Below, one piece after another: positions 10,397 to 20,694 of a stretch of 64,000 bases of DNA. Position 1 is the first letter of the stretch. Each line of letters begins with the position of its first letter. Both the position numbers and the translations under genes were made by a program. This DNA comes from Alteromonas sp. LMIT006 (GTDB taxonomy: Bacteria > Pseudomonadota > Gammaproteobacteria > Enterobacterales > Alteromonadaceae): NCBI RefSeq assembly GCF_024300645.1, contig NZ_CP101291.1, positions 1,364,001 to 1,428,000 of the forward strand, in the 5' to 3' direction. Under the pieces are notes generated by a model. It ran no database searches. It worked only from the letters and a program-made list of their open reading frames with translations, and was not told the DNA's origin.

Positions 10397-10888
10397 TTAG
10401 TGGCTGTGACCACAACCACCTGCGCCATGAGCGTGGCCATGAGCAATTTCTTCCTCTGTGGCGGCGCGCACGTCAAGCACTTCAACATTGAAGACCAAAC
10501 TCACACCAGCTAAAGGATGGTTACCATCGACAACGACCTCTCCTTCATTGACATCAATGACCATGACAGTTTGCTCACCTTCGTCGGTTTGCGCACGAAA
10601 GGTCGTACCCACTTCGATCTCATTGTCCCCAAATAGTTCTTTAGGCACCGTTTGTACCAGTTGCTCATGACGTTCTCCATAAGCATCTGCTGGCTCAACA
10701 TCAACGGCAAACGTGTCGCCTTTTACCTTACCTTCAAGAGCATCTTCTAAGCCTTTGATGAGATACTGACTACCTTGCAAATGCACCATAGGTTCGGCAT
10801 TGCCATTGCGTGATGAATCGATTTCGGTGCCGTCTTGTGTCGCGACGGAATAATGCATGGTGACAACGGTATTGGGGGCAATAATCAT
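10397..10888 (-). CDS. slyD: FKBP-type peptidyl-prolyl isomerase SlyD
   Basis: 163 residues: FKBP core, inserted-in-flap domain (about 70-125) ending in the GNHPLAG motif, and a histidine-rich metal-binding tail (HGHAHGAGGCGHSH). SlyD is a cytosolic proline isomerase/chaperone that binds nickel and other metals through the tail and contributes to hydrogenase maturation where present. The tail here is much shorter than that of E. coli. It is paralogous to fkpB at 933. It ends at the terminator shared with glnB. Confidence 0.94.
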   Translation of the reverse strand: MIIAPNTVVTMHYSVATQDGTEIDSSRNGNAEPMVHLQGSQYLIKGLEDALEGKVKGDTFAVDVEPADAYGERHEQLVQTVPKELFGDNEIEVGTTFRAQTDEGEQTVMVIDVNEGEVVVDGNHPLAGVSLVFNVEVLDVRAATEEEIAHGHAHGAGGCGHSH

Positions 10889-10914
10889 GTTCAGTTATAT
10901 TTCCTGTATTAAAG

Positions 10915-11802
10915 TTATTCTTCGAGTGCATAAGGCAACGCTTCGATAGAAAACGTTACATCAGGTTCGTCTTTCAAGCGTAGCACAGTATCATGAGCTA
11001 GGTCATTTGGCAAAACTGCCATGGCAAACGTCGCATCAGACAGCTGGCTGTGATTCAACACTGCGCCCGCTCGGCGCCAGTTTTCACCAATAGCATACTC
11101 CAATATAGCTCCTTGGTTTAATGCGATAGACTGGGTACTAGAGATGATAAAACCAGCGCGTTTATTTTTGCCAAGATACTTGGTTCGAGCTACGACTTCC
11201 TGCCCCATATAGCAGCCTTTTTTGAAGTCAATTGCGTTGGTGATGCATTGCATATTGAACATTTGTGGCACGTATTCGTTGATTGTGTCATCAGCAACAA
11301 ACGCGATCCCTTGTTGTATGAGCGTCGCATTAAATAAAGACGTTACGTCATTTGTGGCGGGTTGCTGAATGAGAGAAAGGGTCAGATTCTCTGGTAGAGT
11401 GATAGAAATATCTGAGGTACGTTCAGATACCTGCCAAGCATCCAGAGCCGTTTCAGATTGTTTGATGGCGGCACACTCCCATTGAGATGAAACGTCTTCT
11501 ATTTCTACTTTTGAAAAGACAGCGTATTTTTTGAGCTCCGCCATTGAGGCGAGCGCTGCACTAGATGGTGCAATGAGTAATAGCTTATCCTCTAATTTCG
11601 CGAGGACGAAGACGGCCCATGTTTTGCCTTTAAAATCACAATGGGCACCTAAACAGGCGTGTGCATCGGGTAACGCTGCCACGTTACAAGTGACTTGGCC
11701 ATGTAAATACTTGACGCGCTCCTCTCCGCTGATTTGAATGACACTATAACCTTGGACTGCGCCAGACCAGGTTTGTTCGAGTTGAGAGTGAGTGCATGGC
11801 AT
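10915..11802 (-). CDS. ygfZ: tRNA-modifying/iron-sulfur protein YgfZ
   Basis: 295-residue folate-binding GcvT-like protein with the invariant YgfZ signature KGCYMGQE (about residues 196-203), containing the essential cysteine. It supports folate-dependent maintenance of iron-sulfur enzymes such as MiaB. AAGGAGA is 5 bp before ATG 11802. It is divergent from sdhE, the order found in many Enterobacteria and Alteromonadales, and fits a neighbourhood concerned with flavin/Fe-S assembly of succinate dehydrogenase. Confidence 0.94.
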   Translation of the reverse strand: MPCTHSQLEQTWSGAVQGYSVIQISGEERVKYLHGQVTCNVAALPDAHACLGAHCDFKGKTWAVFVLAKLEDKLLLIAPSSAALASMAELKKYAVFSKVEIEDVSSQWECAAIKQSETALDAWQVSERTSDISITLPENLTLSLIQQPATNDVTSLFNATLIQQGIAFVADDTINEYVPQMFNMQCITNAIDFKKGCYMGQEVVARTKYLGKNKRAGFIISSTQSIALNQGAILEYAIGENWRRAGAVLNHSQLSDATFAMAVLPNDLAHDTVLRLKDEPDVTFSIEALPYALEE

Positions 11803-11913
11803 AATAGTCTCCTTAAAAACACTATTAAAATTGGGTTTAAACTGAGAAATTCAATCTGTAACGCAAGTTTTTTTCAAACTAGACCAAAGCACTGCTGATT
11901 CTAAAGTGTTTTT

Positions 11914-11922
11914 TGGTATACT
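11914..11922 (+). promoter_or_regulatory. Extended -10 promoter for sdhE
   Basis: TGG followed by TATACT (11917-11922) makes an extended -10 element 30 bp upstream of the sdhE start. No good -35 is visible at the normal distance, which is common for extended -10 promoters. Confidence 0.45.
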
Positions 11923-11952
11923 GAGTTGGATTTGTAATTCATTAGAGATACT

Positions 11953-12204
11953 ATGTTTACTGAAAAAAGACTCAACCGACTCAAATGGGCTTGTCGTCGT
12001 GGCATGTTGGAACTCGATGTATTGTTTTTACCATTTGTAGAGCAGGGTTTTCCCGATCTAGATGACGAAGGCAAACTCGTTTTTGAACGTTTGCTTACTT
12101 GTGATGATCCAGATTTGTTTGCTTGGTTTATGGGCCATCAGACATGTGAAGACAAAGAACTTGCTGGTATGGTTGATCACATCCTAGCACGGGTTAAAGT
12201 TTAA
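11953..12204 (+). CDS. sdhE: FAD assembly factor SdhE
   Basis: 83-residue SdhE/YgfY/CptB protein with the diagnostic RRGMLELD motif (residues 16-23), which binds the flavoprotein SdhA during covalent flavinylation of succinate dehydrogenase. The start ATG 11953 gives the usual family length. It is followed after 5 bp by a YgfX-like gene, the standard partner. Confidence 0.95.
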   Translation: MFTEKRLNRLKWACRRGMLELDVLFLPFVEQGFPDLDDEGKLVFERLLTCDDPDLFAWFMGHQTCEDKELAGMVDHILARVKV

Positions 12205-12209
12205 TCAGG

Positions 12210-12527
12210 GTGCGCGTCGAGGCTCCTGAACCGCGACGCATCATTGCTTGTGCTTGGTTTGCATGGCCAATTGTCTTCACTCTTCACATTGAACGTTTAT
12301 TCATATGCTATCCTCTGCAGGACAAGCGACAACCTTACCTGATCTATCGCGGCGCGAGAGTGCGTATAATGAGGTCAAGCCGTTTTCTACAAGAGATTGT
12401 TTGGCTCGAATTAGAAGATGTTGTAACAAGCAATCAATATTTTATTATCCTGACTCGATGGCAATGCTCGGACAGAACGTATCGTCGCTTGACCAAAATA
12501 ATAAAACAATCCAACCACGACAGGTGA
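12210..12527 (+). CDS. Small YgfX/CptA-like protein
   Basis: 105 residues with a GTG start and no clear ribosome-binding site. Immediately downstream of sdhE, exactly where ygfX normally lies. A hydrophobic N-terminus (IIACAWFAWPIVFTLHI) is followed by a basic domain. The C-terminal pattern RWQCSDRTYRRLTKI resembles the end of YgfX proteins. It is shorter than typical YgfX (about 135 aa), so only one obvious membrane segment is present. YgfX/CptA has been described as an inner-membrane inhibitor of cytoskeletal polymerisation paired with SdhE. Assignment rests mainly on context. Confidence 0.5.
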   Translation: MRVEAPEPRRIIACAWFAWPIVFTLHIERLFICYPLQDKRQPYLIYRGARVRIMRSSRFLQEIVWLELEDVVTSNQYFIILTRWQCSDRTYRRLTKIIKQSNHDR

Positions 12528-12530
12528 GCA

Positions 12531-13472
12531 GTGCTGAAGTATTTTTTCAAAAAATCCCATCCAAATGTCGCTAAAGGACTCATTGCGCCAACGTTACCAA
12601 AAACGCATCATTCTGAAACGCTTAACCTTACGACTCGTGCTGACCATATTCAGCAATACCATGATGCTTTTCACTGGCCCCAAGCACTCTCTGAGTACCT
12701 TCATCCCGCGTATCTGGCAATGCACGCTTTGCAGGCACAAGCTCCGCTGATCCTCAATCCCGCTCAGCCTTTTGCCGCGATGGGTCTGGTGCATATGAGT
12801 AATTTCATGCATTACACACGTCTACCTAAATGCGATGAAACGTTAGCAATTAGGTGTGAGTTTGGGGAACTTTGGGAGCAAAAACGAGGCTGGGTATTCA
12901 CCGTCATTACACAAGCAACTGACCAATCAAAAAACGTAATTTTCAACCTTGAATCGCATTATTTATCCAGAGCGAAACACCGTTGTCACAGCGATGATAT
13001 CCCAGCCTATGCCCCAACAAAAATCGCCATTCCTGAAATGGATTCTGTGGCATATAAGCAAATAATGTGTGCCTTGCCCGCAGATTTGGGAAGGAAATAC
13101 GCGACACTATCAGGCGATTACAATCCCATACATTTGCATCCTTGGTTATCGCGTTGGTTCGGCTTTAAACAGCCTATTATTCACGGTATGTGGAGCAAGG
13201 CTCGAGCCTTGTCTGAAATTGCGCAAACGTGGTCGCAAGAGAGCCCTCGATTGCCAATCAATTGTTCGGTCCAATTTACCGATTTTATCCCGCTTCCCAA
13301 TCGAATTACCTTGCATCAAATGCAAGATACTCAGCGAACTGTCTTACTTGGGTTACCTGAAGGGGGGGTGGTAACGCAAACGCATCGACCTTACTTTGTA
13401 GTCGAAGTCGACTTGGCCAATGCGCAGGGAGATAATATAGTTGGAGATGACGAAGCTAGCGTGTCTGGATAA
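12531..13472 (+). CDS. MaoC-family (R)-hydratase-like double-hotdog protein
   Basis: 313 residues. The C-terminal half contains the MaoC/R-specific enoyl-CoA hydratase signature: [10 protein letters not shown] around residue 194 with the catalytic Asp and His, followed by IIHGMW. The N-terminal half probably forms a second, degenerate hotdog fold. It likely hydrates or recognises an acyl-CoA/acyl-ACP in the cytoplasm; the substrate is unknown. The GTG start follows three bases after the upstream stop, and the AGGTGAG at 12522-12528 is closer than usual, so the start is uncertain. Its last 82 bases overlap the 3' end of nadB on the other strand. Confidence 0.7.
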   Translation: MLKYFFKKSHPNVAKGLIAPTLPKTHHSETLNLTTRADHIQQYHDAFHWPQALSEYLHPAYLAMHALQAQAPLILNPAQPFAAMGLVHMSNFMHYTRLPKCDETLAIRCEFGELWEQKRGWVFTVITQATDQSKNVIFNLESHYLSRAKHRCHSDDIPAYAPTKIAIPEMDSVAYKQIMCALPADLGRKYATLSGDYNPIHLHPWLSRWFGFKQPIIHGMWSKARALSEIAQTWSQESPRLPINCSVQFTDFIPLPNRITLHQMQDTQRTVLLGLPEGGVVTQTHRPYFVVEVDLANAQGDNIVGDDEASVSG

Positions 13473-15007
13473 TCTAAGTTGTAATGCAAGCCACGAGATT
13501 CTTTGCGTTGCATGGCACACAGTACAATTAAACGAGCGACGGTTACTAGGTTACGCAGTTCGAGTAAATTATTACTGATGCGAAAGTGGCTGTAGTATTC
13601 GTGAATTTCTTGTTGCAGTAGCTCAATTCGTCGCAAGGCCCGTTGCAGACGTTTGTCCGTTCGCACAATGCCAACATAATCCCACATACACAAACGTAAC
13701 TCATGCCAGTTGTGTTGGATGATGACTTCCTCATCAGAATCAGTGACTCGCGACTCATCCCACGAAGGAATAACTTCGCTGTAATGCGCATTGGCTAGCT
13801 GTGGCAAAATATGTTCAGCTGCGGAACGCGCATAAACAATGCATTCAAGTAATGAATTTGATGCCATTCTATTCGCGCCATGTAAGCCAGTATACGCGAC
13901 CTCACCTACAGCATAGACATTACTTATGTCTGTTTGTGCATTGCGGTTAGTGACAATCCCGCCACAGCTGTAATGCGCTGCGGGCACAACAGGAATAGGT
14001 TGCTGCGTTATATCAATCCCAAGAGAGCGACACTTGCGATAGATATTGGGGAAGTGGCTAACAATAAAATCCGCTGGTTGATGTGAAATGTCGAGATACA
14101 TACAATCTGCACCGAGACGTTTCATCTCAAAATCGATGGCTCTAGCGACAATATCACGTGGCGCCAAATCTCCTCGCTCATCGAATTTGTGCATAAATGG
14201 GGTGCCATCAGGGTGAACTAATTTGGCCCCTTCGCCACGCAATGCTTCGGTTATCAAAAAATTACCTGCATCAGGGTGATATAAACAGGTCGGATGAAAT
14301 TGATTAAACTCCATGTTGGCAACGCGACATCCCGCTCGCCAAGCCATTGCAATACCATCGCCACTGGCTACATCTGGATTAGAAGTATACTGGTATACTT
14401 TTGACGCGCCTCCGGTCGCTAAGATAACAAAGCGCGCTTGGATCACATCAATATGTTTGGTTTTGCGATTATAAACATAGGCACCGAGGGCATGGGCATC
14501 ACGGTGTTTGGACATGATCAAATCCACGGCGTTGTATTTTTCAAAAAGATGGATGTTTGGATGCTGAGCAACCGCGTCAACTAAGGTGTCTTGTACGGCA
14601 ACGCCGGTAGCATCTGCAGCATGTAAAATGCGTCGATGAGAATGACCACCTTCTTGGGTTAGGTGATACTCAGAGTTTTTACCTGGCTCATTACGTCGGT
14701 CAAAAGGCATGCCCTTGGCAATTAACCACTCCATTGACTCTTTGGCGCGAGATGCGGTGAAACGCACAGATTCCTCATCACATAAGCCAGCTCCGGCAAT
14801 TAGGGTATCTTGTACATGAGATTCTACAGAGTCTTTTTCATCAAATACCGCTGCAATTCCGCCTTGCGCATAACGCGTTGAGCCTTCGGTGACATCGGCT
14901 TTACTCAACACGATCACATTGCTAGCGTCGGCCACACTTAATGCCAAACTCAAACCGGCAGCACCACTACCAATGATCAATACATCGCAATTGTGTTGTA
15001 CAGACAC
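13391..15007 (-). CDS. nadB: L-aspartate oxidase
   Basis: FAD enzyme that oxidises L-aspartate to iminoaspartate, the first step of de novo NAD synthesis. The N-terminal dinucleotide motif GSGAAG lies in [14 protein letters not shown]; the STRYAQGG substrate loop and the HPT and GLHGANR motifs are present. I place the start at GTG 15007 because AAGGA lies 8 bp upstream and the result (538 aa) aligns with E. coli NadB (540 aa). An ATG at 15031 lacks a ribosome-binding site. The position beside rpoE is conserved in Gammaproteobacteria. The C-terminus runs 82 bases into the convergent MaoC-like gene. Confidence 0.95.
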   Translation of the reverse strand: MSVQHNCDVLIIGSGAAGLSLALSVADASNVIVLSKADVTEGSTRYAQGGIAAVFDEKDSVESHVQDTLIAGAGLCDEESVRFTASRAKESMEWLIAKGMPFDRRNEPGKNSEYHLTQEGGHSHRRILHAADATGVAVQDTLVDAVAQHPNIHLFEKYNAVDLIMSKHRDAHALGAYVYNRKTKHIDVIQARFVILATGGASKVYQYTSNPDVASGDGIAMAWRAGCRVANMEFNQFHPTCLYHPDAGNFLITEALRGEGAKLVHPDGTPFMHKFDERGDLAPRDIVARAIDFEMKRLGADCMYLDISHQPADFIVSHFPNIYRKCRSLGIDITQQPIPVVPAAHYSCGGIVTNRNAQTDISNVYAVGEVAYTGLHGANRMASNSLLECIVYARSAAEHILPQLANAHYSEVIPSWDESRVTDSDEEVIIQHNWHELRLCMWDYVGIVRTDKRLQRALRRIELLQQEIHEYYSHFRISNNLLELRNLVTVARLIVLCAMQRKESRGLHYNLDYPDTLASSSPTILSPCALAKSTSTTK

Positions 15008-15114
15008 TGAACAATTCCTTGATAAACCCATCAAAAATAGGGATTCAATACTAAATTAAACCGTCAAAATCGCAAGTGTTATGGATTTTTTTTCAAAAAA
15101 AGGTGCTTTTTGTT

Positions 15115-15142
15115 GAACTTAAGGTGAATATATTAGTCCATA
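15115..15142 (+). promoter_or_regulatory. Putative sigma-E autoregulatory promoter of rpoE
   Basis: GAACTT (15115-15120) is the canonical sigma-E -35 hexamer. Sixteen bases later lies TCCATA, a partial match to the TCTGA/TCAAA-type -10. It is located 53 bp before the rpoE start, as expected for the autoregulated P2 promoter. Confidence 0.5.
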
Positions 15143-15194
15143 ACAGTGCTTGGACGAGGCCTGGATAACATAAACTATAGGAGTGTGGGCTCGA

Positions 15195-15776
15195 ATGAGC
15201 GAGCAGTTGACTGACCAACAACTTGTTGACAAAGTGCAACAAGGCGATAAGAAAGCCTTTAATTTGTTGGTGTTAAAATACCAAAATCGAGTGAGCAGTT
15301 TAGTTGCTCGTTATGTGAAAAATTCGGGTGATGTAGCAGATGTGACGCAGGAAGCTTTTATCAAAGCTTACCGAGCTCTACCTAATTTTCGTGGTGAGAG
15401 TGCGTTTTACACATGGTTATATCGCATAGCGGTAAACAGTGCGAAGAATTATTTGGTGTCGCAATCACGCAAGCCACCTGCTAGCGATGTCGATGCCCAG
15501 GAAGCTGAGTTTTATGAAGGTGCTGATGCACTCCATGAGAATTCATCCCCAGAACGCAGTTTGTTGACCAAAGAAATTGAAAAATATTTGTATCAAGCTA
15601 TTGATAAACTTCCGGATGAATTGCGTATGGCAATTACGCTTAGAGAGATGGAAGGAATGAGTTATGAAGATATTGCTAGTGTCATGGAGTGTCCAGTTGG
15701 CACAGTGCGCTCGCGGATTTTCAGAGCAAGGGAAGCAATTGACGCAGTGATTGCGCCTTTGATGAATAATGCTTAA
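15195..15776 (+). CDS. rpoE: RNA polymerase sigma-E factor
   Basis: 193-residue ECF sigma factor. Region 2 carries DVTQEAFIKAYRALPNFRG and FYTWLYRIAVN; region 4 carries YEDIASVMECPVGTVRSRI, the helix-turn-helix for the -35. It directs the envelope-stress response to misfolded outer-membrane proteins. AGGAGTG (15179-15185) fixes the start at ATG 15195 rather than the upstream ATG at 15183. It is first of the rpoE-rseABC operon. Confidence 0.97.
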   Translation: MSEQLTDQQLVDKVQQGDKKAFNLLVLKYQNRVSSLVARYVKNSGDVADVTQEAFIKAYRALPNFRGESAFYTWLYRIAVNSAKNYLVSQSRKPPASDVDAQEAEFYEGADALHENSSPERSLLTKEIEKYLYQAIDKLPDELRMAITLREMEGMSYEDIASVMECPVGTVRSRIFRAREAIDAVIAPLMNNA

Positions 15777-15791
15777 TTAATAGGATTAACT

Positions 15792-16355
15792 ATGGGTAAT
15801 AAGCAAGAACAGTTATCAGCATTGGTCGATGGACAGATGCAGGCTACTGATAGCTTGACACTAGACGATGTTTATTCTGATGATATGATGCTACAAAAGT
15901 GGCAACGCTATCACACCATTGGTGATGTCATGCGTGGTGAATCCGTGACGGTTGCGGATAATAGCTTACTTGACCGCATTGCTGATGCGTTAGACGATGA
16001 GCCAACGGTCTTAGCCCCTCGCTCAAAACGCAAAACGCTAAAAGACAACGTTGTTACCTTGTTCAAGCAATCCTCTCAGTTTGCGGTGGCTGCTGGAGTG
16101 GCAGCTGTGATGATTCTGGGTGTGCAAAACTACAATCAAACTGACGTGCAACCCTTTATGACGGCGCCAACATCTGGTCCTCAAGGTGCGCTTGCACCGG
16201 TTAGTTTGTCGCAAACTCGCAATATTGCAAATCCGGATAGACAAGCTGTAGTTGAGCAACGGAAACGAATAAACGCATTACTCGTTGACCACAAACAACA
16301 ATTGCAACGCAATACTGTGAGCGACGAGACAGAAGAGCCTGAGCAGCAACCATAG
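15792..16355 (+). CDS. rseA: Anti-sigma-E factor RseA
   Basis: 187 residues. The N-terminal cytoplasmic domain (ALVDGQ near residue 11, then an acidic segment and QKWQRYHTIGDVMRG) binds sigma-E. A single membrane helix at about 95-111 and a periplasmic tail follow. It is cleaved by DegS and RseP on envelope stress. The gene lies 15 bp behind rpoE in the standard order. Confidence 0.94.
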   Translation: MGNKQEQLSALVDGQMQATDSLTLDDVYSDDMMLQKWQRYHTIGDVMRGESVTVADNSLLDRIADALDDEPTVLAPRSKRKTLKDNVVTLFKQSSQFAVAAGVAAVMILGVQNYNQTDVQPFMTAPTSGPQGALAPVSLSQTRNIANPDRQAVVEQRKRINALLVDHKQQLQRNTVSDETEEPEQQP

Positions 16356-16376
16356 CTGAAATGATTCTGAGGTTTT

Positions 16377-17402
16377 ATGAAAAAAACTCTTAAACTCAAA
16401 TTCAAGTTTTTGGATTTGAGTTTCTTATTTTTAACTATCTTATCTTTGAGTTTTACAGGTCATGCTCAGACCCATTCGAATGACATCAGTACAGTCGCTC
16501 CGGATGAGTCTAAGCCAGCAATGACGGCAGAGTATGCGTTATCAAAGTTAGTCAAGGCAATGGAGCAAACTAACTACGATATGTCTTTGATCGTCTATCG
16601 CCCTGGCAGTGAGCCGATACCATATGTATGGCGACGAGGCACACTGGATGGTGAGCGTGTTGAGCTACTCAATGAGCTTAACGGACCAGGCGCTCAGATA
16701 ATACGGTTTGGCAAAAAGGTCAGTTATTTTGAAGCGGACAAGCCTGCTTATACTCTGGCTCAAGAATACGTGAAAGGCCTATTGCCACATAACCTATTGC
16801 ATGCTCCCGAGGCTTTCTCTCAAGCGTATGATGTCATCTATGTTGGGCGTGCCCGTGTGGCCGGCTTAAGCACCCATCAATTGCGCATTGTGAGTAAAGA
16901 CAAATCGCGTTATAGCTATGCCTTGTGGCTAGATGAGGCGAGTTTCCTGCCACTTAAATTTTCAACGTTTACCTTAGAAGGGGAGTTGTTAGAACTTGTT
17001 CAGGTCACACACCTCAATGTAACAGATGAAGCACATGCAGATTTTGCTCAAGTAGAACGGGGCACCTTGCCTCCTGTTCAACATCTCAACCCGTCCAAAA
17101 ACTTTACTTTGCAGTGGACAATAAGCAAACTTCCAGTGGGGATGCAAGAAGTTCAAAAACGCGTAACTCGTCTGGGTATTACCGGAGAATTAGTCGAACA
17201 TTTGTTGCTTTCTGATGGATTAGTCGATGTTTCCGTTTATTTGCAACCTTCGGGTGAAGTGGCACAGGAAGATGTATTATTACGCAACCAATCGGATACC
17301 TTTTTGGCGCGAGTGAAGGATAACGTTCAGGTGACGGTGATTGGTAAGATCCCCGCACAGACGGCAAATACGATTATGCAGTATATTAGGATTAAGCCCT
17401 AA
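16377..17402 (+). CDS. rseB: Sigma-E regulatory protein RseB
   Basis: 341-residue periplasmic protein with a signal peptide (basic KKTLKLKFKF, then a hydrophobic stretch, cleavage near GHA). The N-terminal LolA-like fold and small C-terminal domain match the MucB/RseB family. It binds RseA and protects it from DegS until it senses lipopolysaccharide or lipoprotein. The stop codon directly abuts the rseC start. Confidence 0.93.
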   Translation: MKKTLKLKFKFLDLSFLFLTILSLSFTGHAQTHSNDISTVAPDESKPAMTAEYALSKLVKAMEQTNYDMSLIVYRPGSEPIPYVWRRGTLDGERVELLNELNGPGAQIIRFGKKVSYFEADKPAYTLAQEYVKGLLPHNLLHAPEAFSQAYDVIYVGRARVAGLSTHQLRIVSKDKSRYSYALWLDEASFLPLKFSTFTLEGELLELVQVTHLNVTDEAHADFAQVERGTLPPVQHLNPSKNFTLQWTISKLPVGMQEVQKRVTRLGITGELVEHLLLSDGLVDVSVYLQPSGEVAQEDVLLRNQSDTFLARVKDNVQVTVIGKIPAQTANTIMQYIRIKP

Positions 17403-17924
17403 ATGTTGGAAGAACAAGGCATTATCAAGGCGATTGACACGACCTCTGATGGTAAAACTGTGATTGCAGTGCAGACGTCAGTCAAAACTACGTGTGGCAC
17501 TTGCGCCGTTAAGTCATCTTGCGGGACGAGTGCACTTGCTGAGTATTTTACACCTAAAGCGGATGTGTTGTATTTTGCAACAGAGCAGCCGGTTGCGCTT
17601 GGGCAAACAGTGTCGTTAGGCATACGTGAACAACATATTTTGTTGGCTTCTTTCTTAGTGTACACATTGCCTTTATTATGGTTTGTTGGTGTGGTCGTTG
17701 CCCTCCCCACGGTGTTTGTTGATAGCATTTTAGGGGATGAATTGATCGCGCTTATCTTTGCTTTAATGACAACCTTCGTTGTGTATCGAATGATTAAAGT
17801 CTACCTCAAAACACATGAAGAGAAATTTGCGCCACAATTGTGTCATGTTCTACCTGAACAAGGTGTACAAAAGAGCGCACAAATCCCTATCGCACAATTA
17901 TCAGATAATGTAACAAAAGACTAA
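17403..17924 (+). CDS. rseC: SoxR-reducing/sigma-E positive regulator RseC
   Basis: 173-residue inner-membrane protein of the RseC/MucC family. The cysteine cluster CGTCAVKSSCG lies near residues 32-42, two membrane helices lie at about 80-125, and a cytoplasmic tail follows. The family is implicated in reducing SoxR and in sigma-E modulation. It directly adjoins rseB and is last in the operon before lepA. Confidence 0.92.
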   Translation: MLEEQGIIKAIDTTSDGKTVIAVQTSVKTTCGTCAVKSSCGTSALAEYFTPKADVLYFATEQPVALGQTVSLGIREQHILLASFLVYTLPLLWFVGVVVALPTVFVDSILGDELIALIFALMTTFVVYRMIKVYLKTHEEKFAPQLCHVLPEQGVQKSAQIPIAQLSDNVTKD

Positions 17925-17995
17925 TTTTGTCGCTTTTAGCCCTGTAAACCGATAAAATAGTGATAATTTGATAAATTGAGTTTTGTTACAACAAT

Positions 17996-19792
17996 ATGCT
18001 TCATAAAAATATCCGTAATTTCAGCATCATTGCCCACATTGACCATGGCAAGTCAACTCTTTCTGACCGTTTAATTCAACACTGTGGTGGCTTATCAGAG
18101 CGGGAGATGGCAGCACAAGTACTCGATTCGATGGATTTGGAGCGTGAGCGAGGTATTACGATTAAGGCGCAAAGCGTGACCTTAAATTACACCGCGAATG
18201 ATGGTGAGACGTATCAGTTGAACTTCATCGATACGCCTGGACACGTCGATTTTAGCTATGAAGTATCGCGCTCGTTGGCTGCTTGTGAAGGCGCTTTGTT
18301 GGTCGTTGACGCTGGACAGGGCGTTGAAGCCCAAACCCTGGCCAACTGTTACACTGCGATTGAAATGGATCTTGAGGTAGTGCCAATCCTGAACAAGATC
18401 GATTTACCCCAAGCTGATCCCCTGCGTGTTGCAGAAGAAATTGAAGATATTGTCGGCATCGATGCACTCGATGCAGTGCGTTGTAGTGCCAAAACCGGTA
18501 TTGGTATTGGCGAAGTCTTAGAAGAAATCGTCGCCAAAATTCCTCCTCCAGAAGGCGATCCTGACGCGCCACTAAAAGCGTTAATTATTGATTCGTGGTT
18601 TGATAATTATCAGGGGGTTGTATCTTTGGTTCGTGTTATTGATGGTGAATTAAAAGCCAAAGACAAGATCCAAATCATGTCAAATGGGCAGACCCATATT
18701 TGTGATAAGGTAGGTATTTTTACGCCAAAACAAAACGACACAGGCGTTATCCGCAGTGGCGAAGTGGGCTTTGTGATTGCCGGTATCAAAGAAATTCACG
18801 GAGCGCCGGTGGGAGATACCATCACGCTAGCGAACAAACCAGCTAGCGAAGTCTTACCAGGATTCAAAAAAGTCAAACCTCAGGTATATGCTGGATTGTT
18901 CCCTGTTTCGTCTGACGAATATGAAGATTTTCGTGACGCACTGGCTAAACTCAGTCTTAATGATGCATCACTCTTTTATGAGCCAGAAAGCTCGGCGGCT
19001 CTGGGTTTTGGCTTCCGTATCGGCTTCTTGGGCATGTTGCACATGGAAATTATCCAAGAGCGTCTGGAGCGTGAATACGATCTAGATTTGATCACCACTG
19101 CTCCTACGGTTGTGTACGAGGTGATTACCACAAAAGGTGAGACCGTATACGTTGATAATCCATCTAAGTTGCCGCCAATTAATGATATTGAAGACATCCG
19201 AGAGCCCATTGTTGAGGCTAATATTTTGGTGCCTCAAGAGTTTTTAGGGAATGTCATTACGTTATGTGTTGAGAAGCGTGGCTCGCAAACAAATATGGCA
19301 TATCACGGTAAGCAAGTCGCGGTAACCTACGAATTACCTATGGCAGAAGTCGTGTTGGATTTCTTTGACCGACTCAAATCCACTTCACGTGGATTTGCCT
19401 CATTAGACTACAACTTTAAAAAATTCCAAAGCGCGGATATGTGTCGTCTAGACATATTAATTAATGGAGAACGCGTTGATGCCCTAGCGGTCATAACACA
19501 TAAAGAAAATGCACAATACCGCGGACGTGAACTTGTTGAAAAATTACGCGAGCTGATCCCACGTCAAATGTTTGATATTGCGATTCAAGCTGCGATTGGC
19601 AACCATGTTATCGCACGCAGCACGGTTAAACAGTTACGTAAAAACGTTATCGCCAAATGTTATGGTGGTGATGTCAGTCGCAAGAAGAAACTTCTCCAGA
19701 AACAAAAGGAAGGTAAAAAACGCATGAAACAAGTGGGGAATGTTGAGTTACCACAGGATGCGTTTTTAGCAGTACTCAAGGTAGGTAAATAA
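17996..19792 (+). CDS. lepA: Elongation factor 4 (LepA)
   Basis: 598-residue translational GTPase. G1 motif AHIDHGKST near residue 13, DTPGH (G3) near 81, NKID (G4), and the LepA-specific C-terminal domain with a lysine-rich segment [15 protein letters not shown]. It acts on the ribosome during initiation/elongation under stress. The lepA-lepB order is universal in this group; its stop overlaps lepB (TAATG). Confidence 0.97.
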   Translation: MLHKNIRNFSIIAHIDHGKSTLSDRLIQHCGGLSEREMAAQVLDSMDLERERGITIKAQSVTLNYTANDGETYQLNFIDTPGHVDFSYEVSRSLAACEGALLVVDAGQGVEAQTLANCYTAIEMDLEVVPILNKIDLPQADPLRVAEEIEDIVGIDALDAVRCSAKTGIGIGEVLEEIVAKIPPPEGDPDAPLKALIIDSWFDNYQGVVSLVRVIDGELKAKDKIQIMSNGQTHICDKVGIFTPKQNDTGVIRSGEVGFVIAGIKEIHGAPVGDTITLANKPASEVLPGFKKVKPQVYAGLFPVSSDEYEDFRDALAKLSLNDASLFYEPESSAALGFGFRIGFLGMLHMEIIQERLEREYDLDLITTAPTVVYEVITTKGETVYVDNPSKLPPINDIEDIREPIVEANILVPQEFLGNVITLCVEKRGSQTNMAYHGKQVAVTYELPMAEVVLDFFDRLKSTSRGFASLDYNFKKFQSADMCRLDILINGERVDALAVITHKENAQYRGRELVEKLRELIPRQMFDIAIQAAIGNHVIARSTVKQLRKNVIAKCYGGDVSRKKKLLQKQKEGKKRMKQVGNVELPQDAFLAVLKVGK

Positions 19793-20694
19793 TGGCTCAA
19801 TTGTTTTCAATTTTTCTCACGTGTTTAGCGCTAGGTCTGGGTCTGATATGGCTTATTGATCATTTTTATTTTGCGCCTAAACGTCGTGAGGCGGCGGCAG
19901 CCTCAATGGGGATTGCGGTCTCTGAATTGAAACAAGAGCCAGAGTTGCCTTACATCGTTGATACCGCGCATCAAATATTTCCCATCATTGCGTTTATTGT
20001 GGTGCTTCGTTCGTTTTTGTATGAGCCGTTTCAGATCCCGTCTGGTTCTATGATGCCGACCTTGTTGGAAGGCGATTTTATTTTGGTTGAAAAATACACC
20101 TATGGTTTACGCGACCCGATTACACGAACCAAGTTTTATGACATCGATGATCCCAAACGCGGCGATATTTTGGTATTCAAATATCCACCCGATACGCGAT
20201 TAGATTATATTAAGCGAGTGGTTGGGTTGCCTGGTGATCGCATTTTTTATCGTCAAAAGCAAATCACTGTGGTACCGGCATGTCCTACAGGCAGCGATTG
20301 CGCAAAACCTTTCTTGGTTGATTTAGAACCTGTAGAGAATACAGAGTTCTCACAAAATTTAGTCCCGCTCAATCGCTTTACCGAACAACTGGGTGAGGGC
20401 ACTCATGATATCTTACAGCATCCAATTTACAGTGCGTCGCCTGCGCAATTTTATCGCCAACCTGGTACGGCATTAGATGAATGGGTCGTTCCAGAAGGCG
20501 AATATTTTGTCTTAGGTGACAATCGCGATAATTCTCGAGATTCGAGGTTTTGGGGATTTGTAAAAGAAGAGCACCTGGTCGGCAAAGCTGTCGCTATTTG
20601 GATGAGTTTTGATTTTGACCGAACGGAAGCGGACATTTTACCTACATGGATCCCATCGGGTGTACGTTTTCACCGTATCGGTGGTATTCAATGA
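19792..20694 (+). CDS. lepB: Signal peptidase I
   Basis: 300-residue inner-membrane serine protease that cleaves Sec and Tat signal peptides. Two N-terminal membrane segments (about 3-22 and 62-76) are followed by the periplasmic catalytic domain. The nucleophile Ser86 is in PSGSMMPT, the general base Lys141 in YIKRVVGLPGD, and box E is GDNRDNSRDSR. Start and stop both overlap neighbours, giving translational coupling with lepA and rnc. Confidence 0.97.
   Translation: MAQLFSIFLTCLALGLGLIWLIDHFYFAPKRREAAAASMGIAVSELKQEPELPYIVDTAHQIFPIIAFIVVLRSFLYEPFQIPSGSMMPTLLEGDFILVEKYTYGLRDPITRTKFYDIDDPKRGDILVFKYPPDTRLDYIKRVVGLPGDRIFYRQKQITVVPACPTGSDCAKPFLVDLEPVENTEFSQNLVPLNRFTEQLGEGTHDILQHPIYSASPAQFYRQPGTALDEWVVPEGEYFVLGDNRDNSRDSRFWGFVKEEHLVGKAVAIWMSFDFDRTEADILPTWIPSGVRFHRIGGIQ

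Noticed and set aside
10458-10710. ORFs in other frames of slyD
   Set aside because: Shadow frames of a clearly identified gene with low-complexity composition.
16038-16405. Minus-strand ORFs opposite rseA/rseB
   Set aside because: No ribosome-binding site and biased toward antisense-like composition; the plus-strand genes are conserved.
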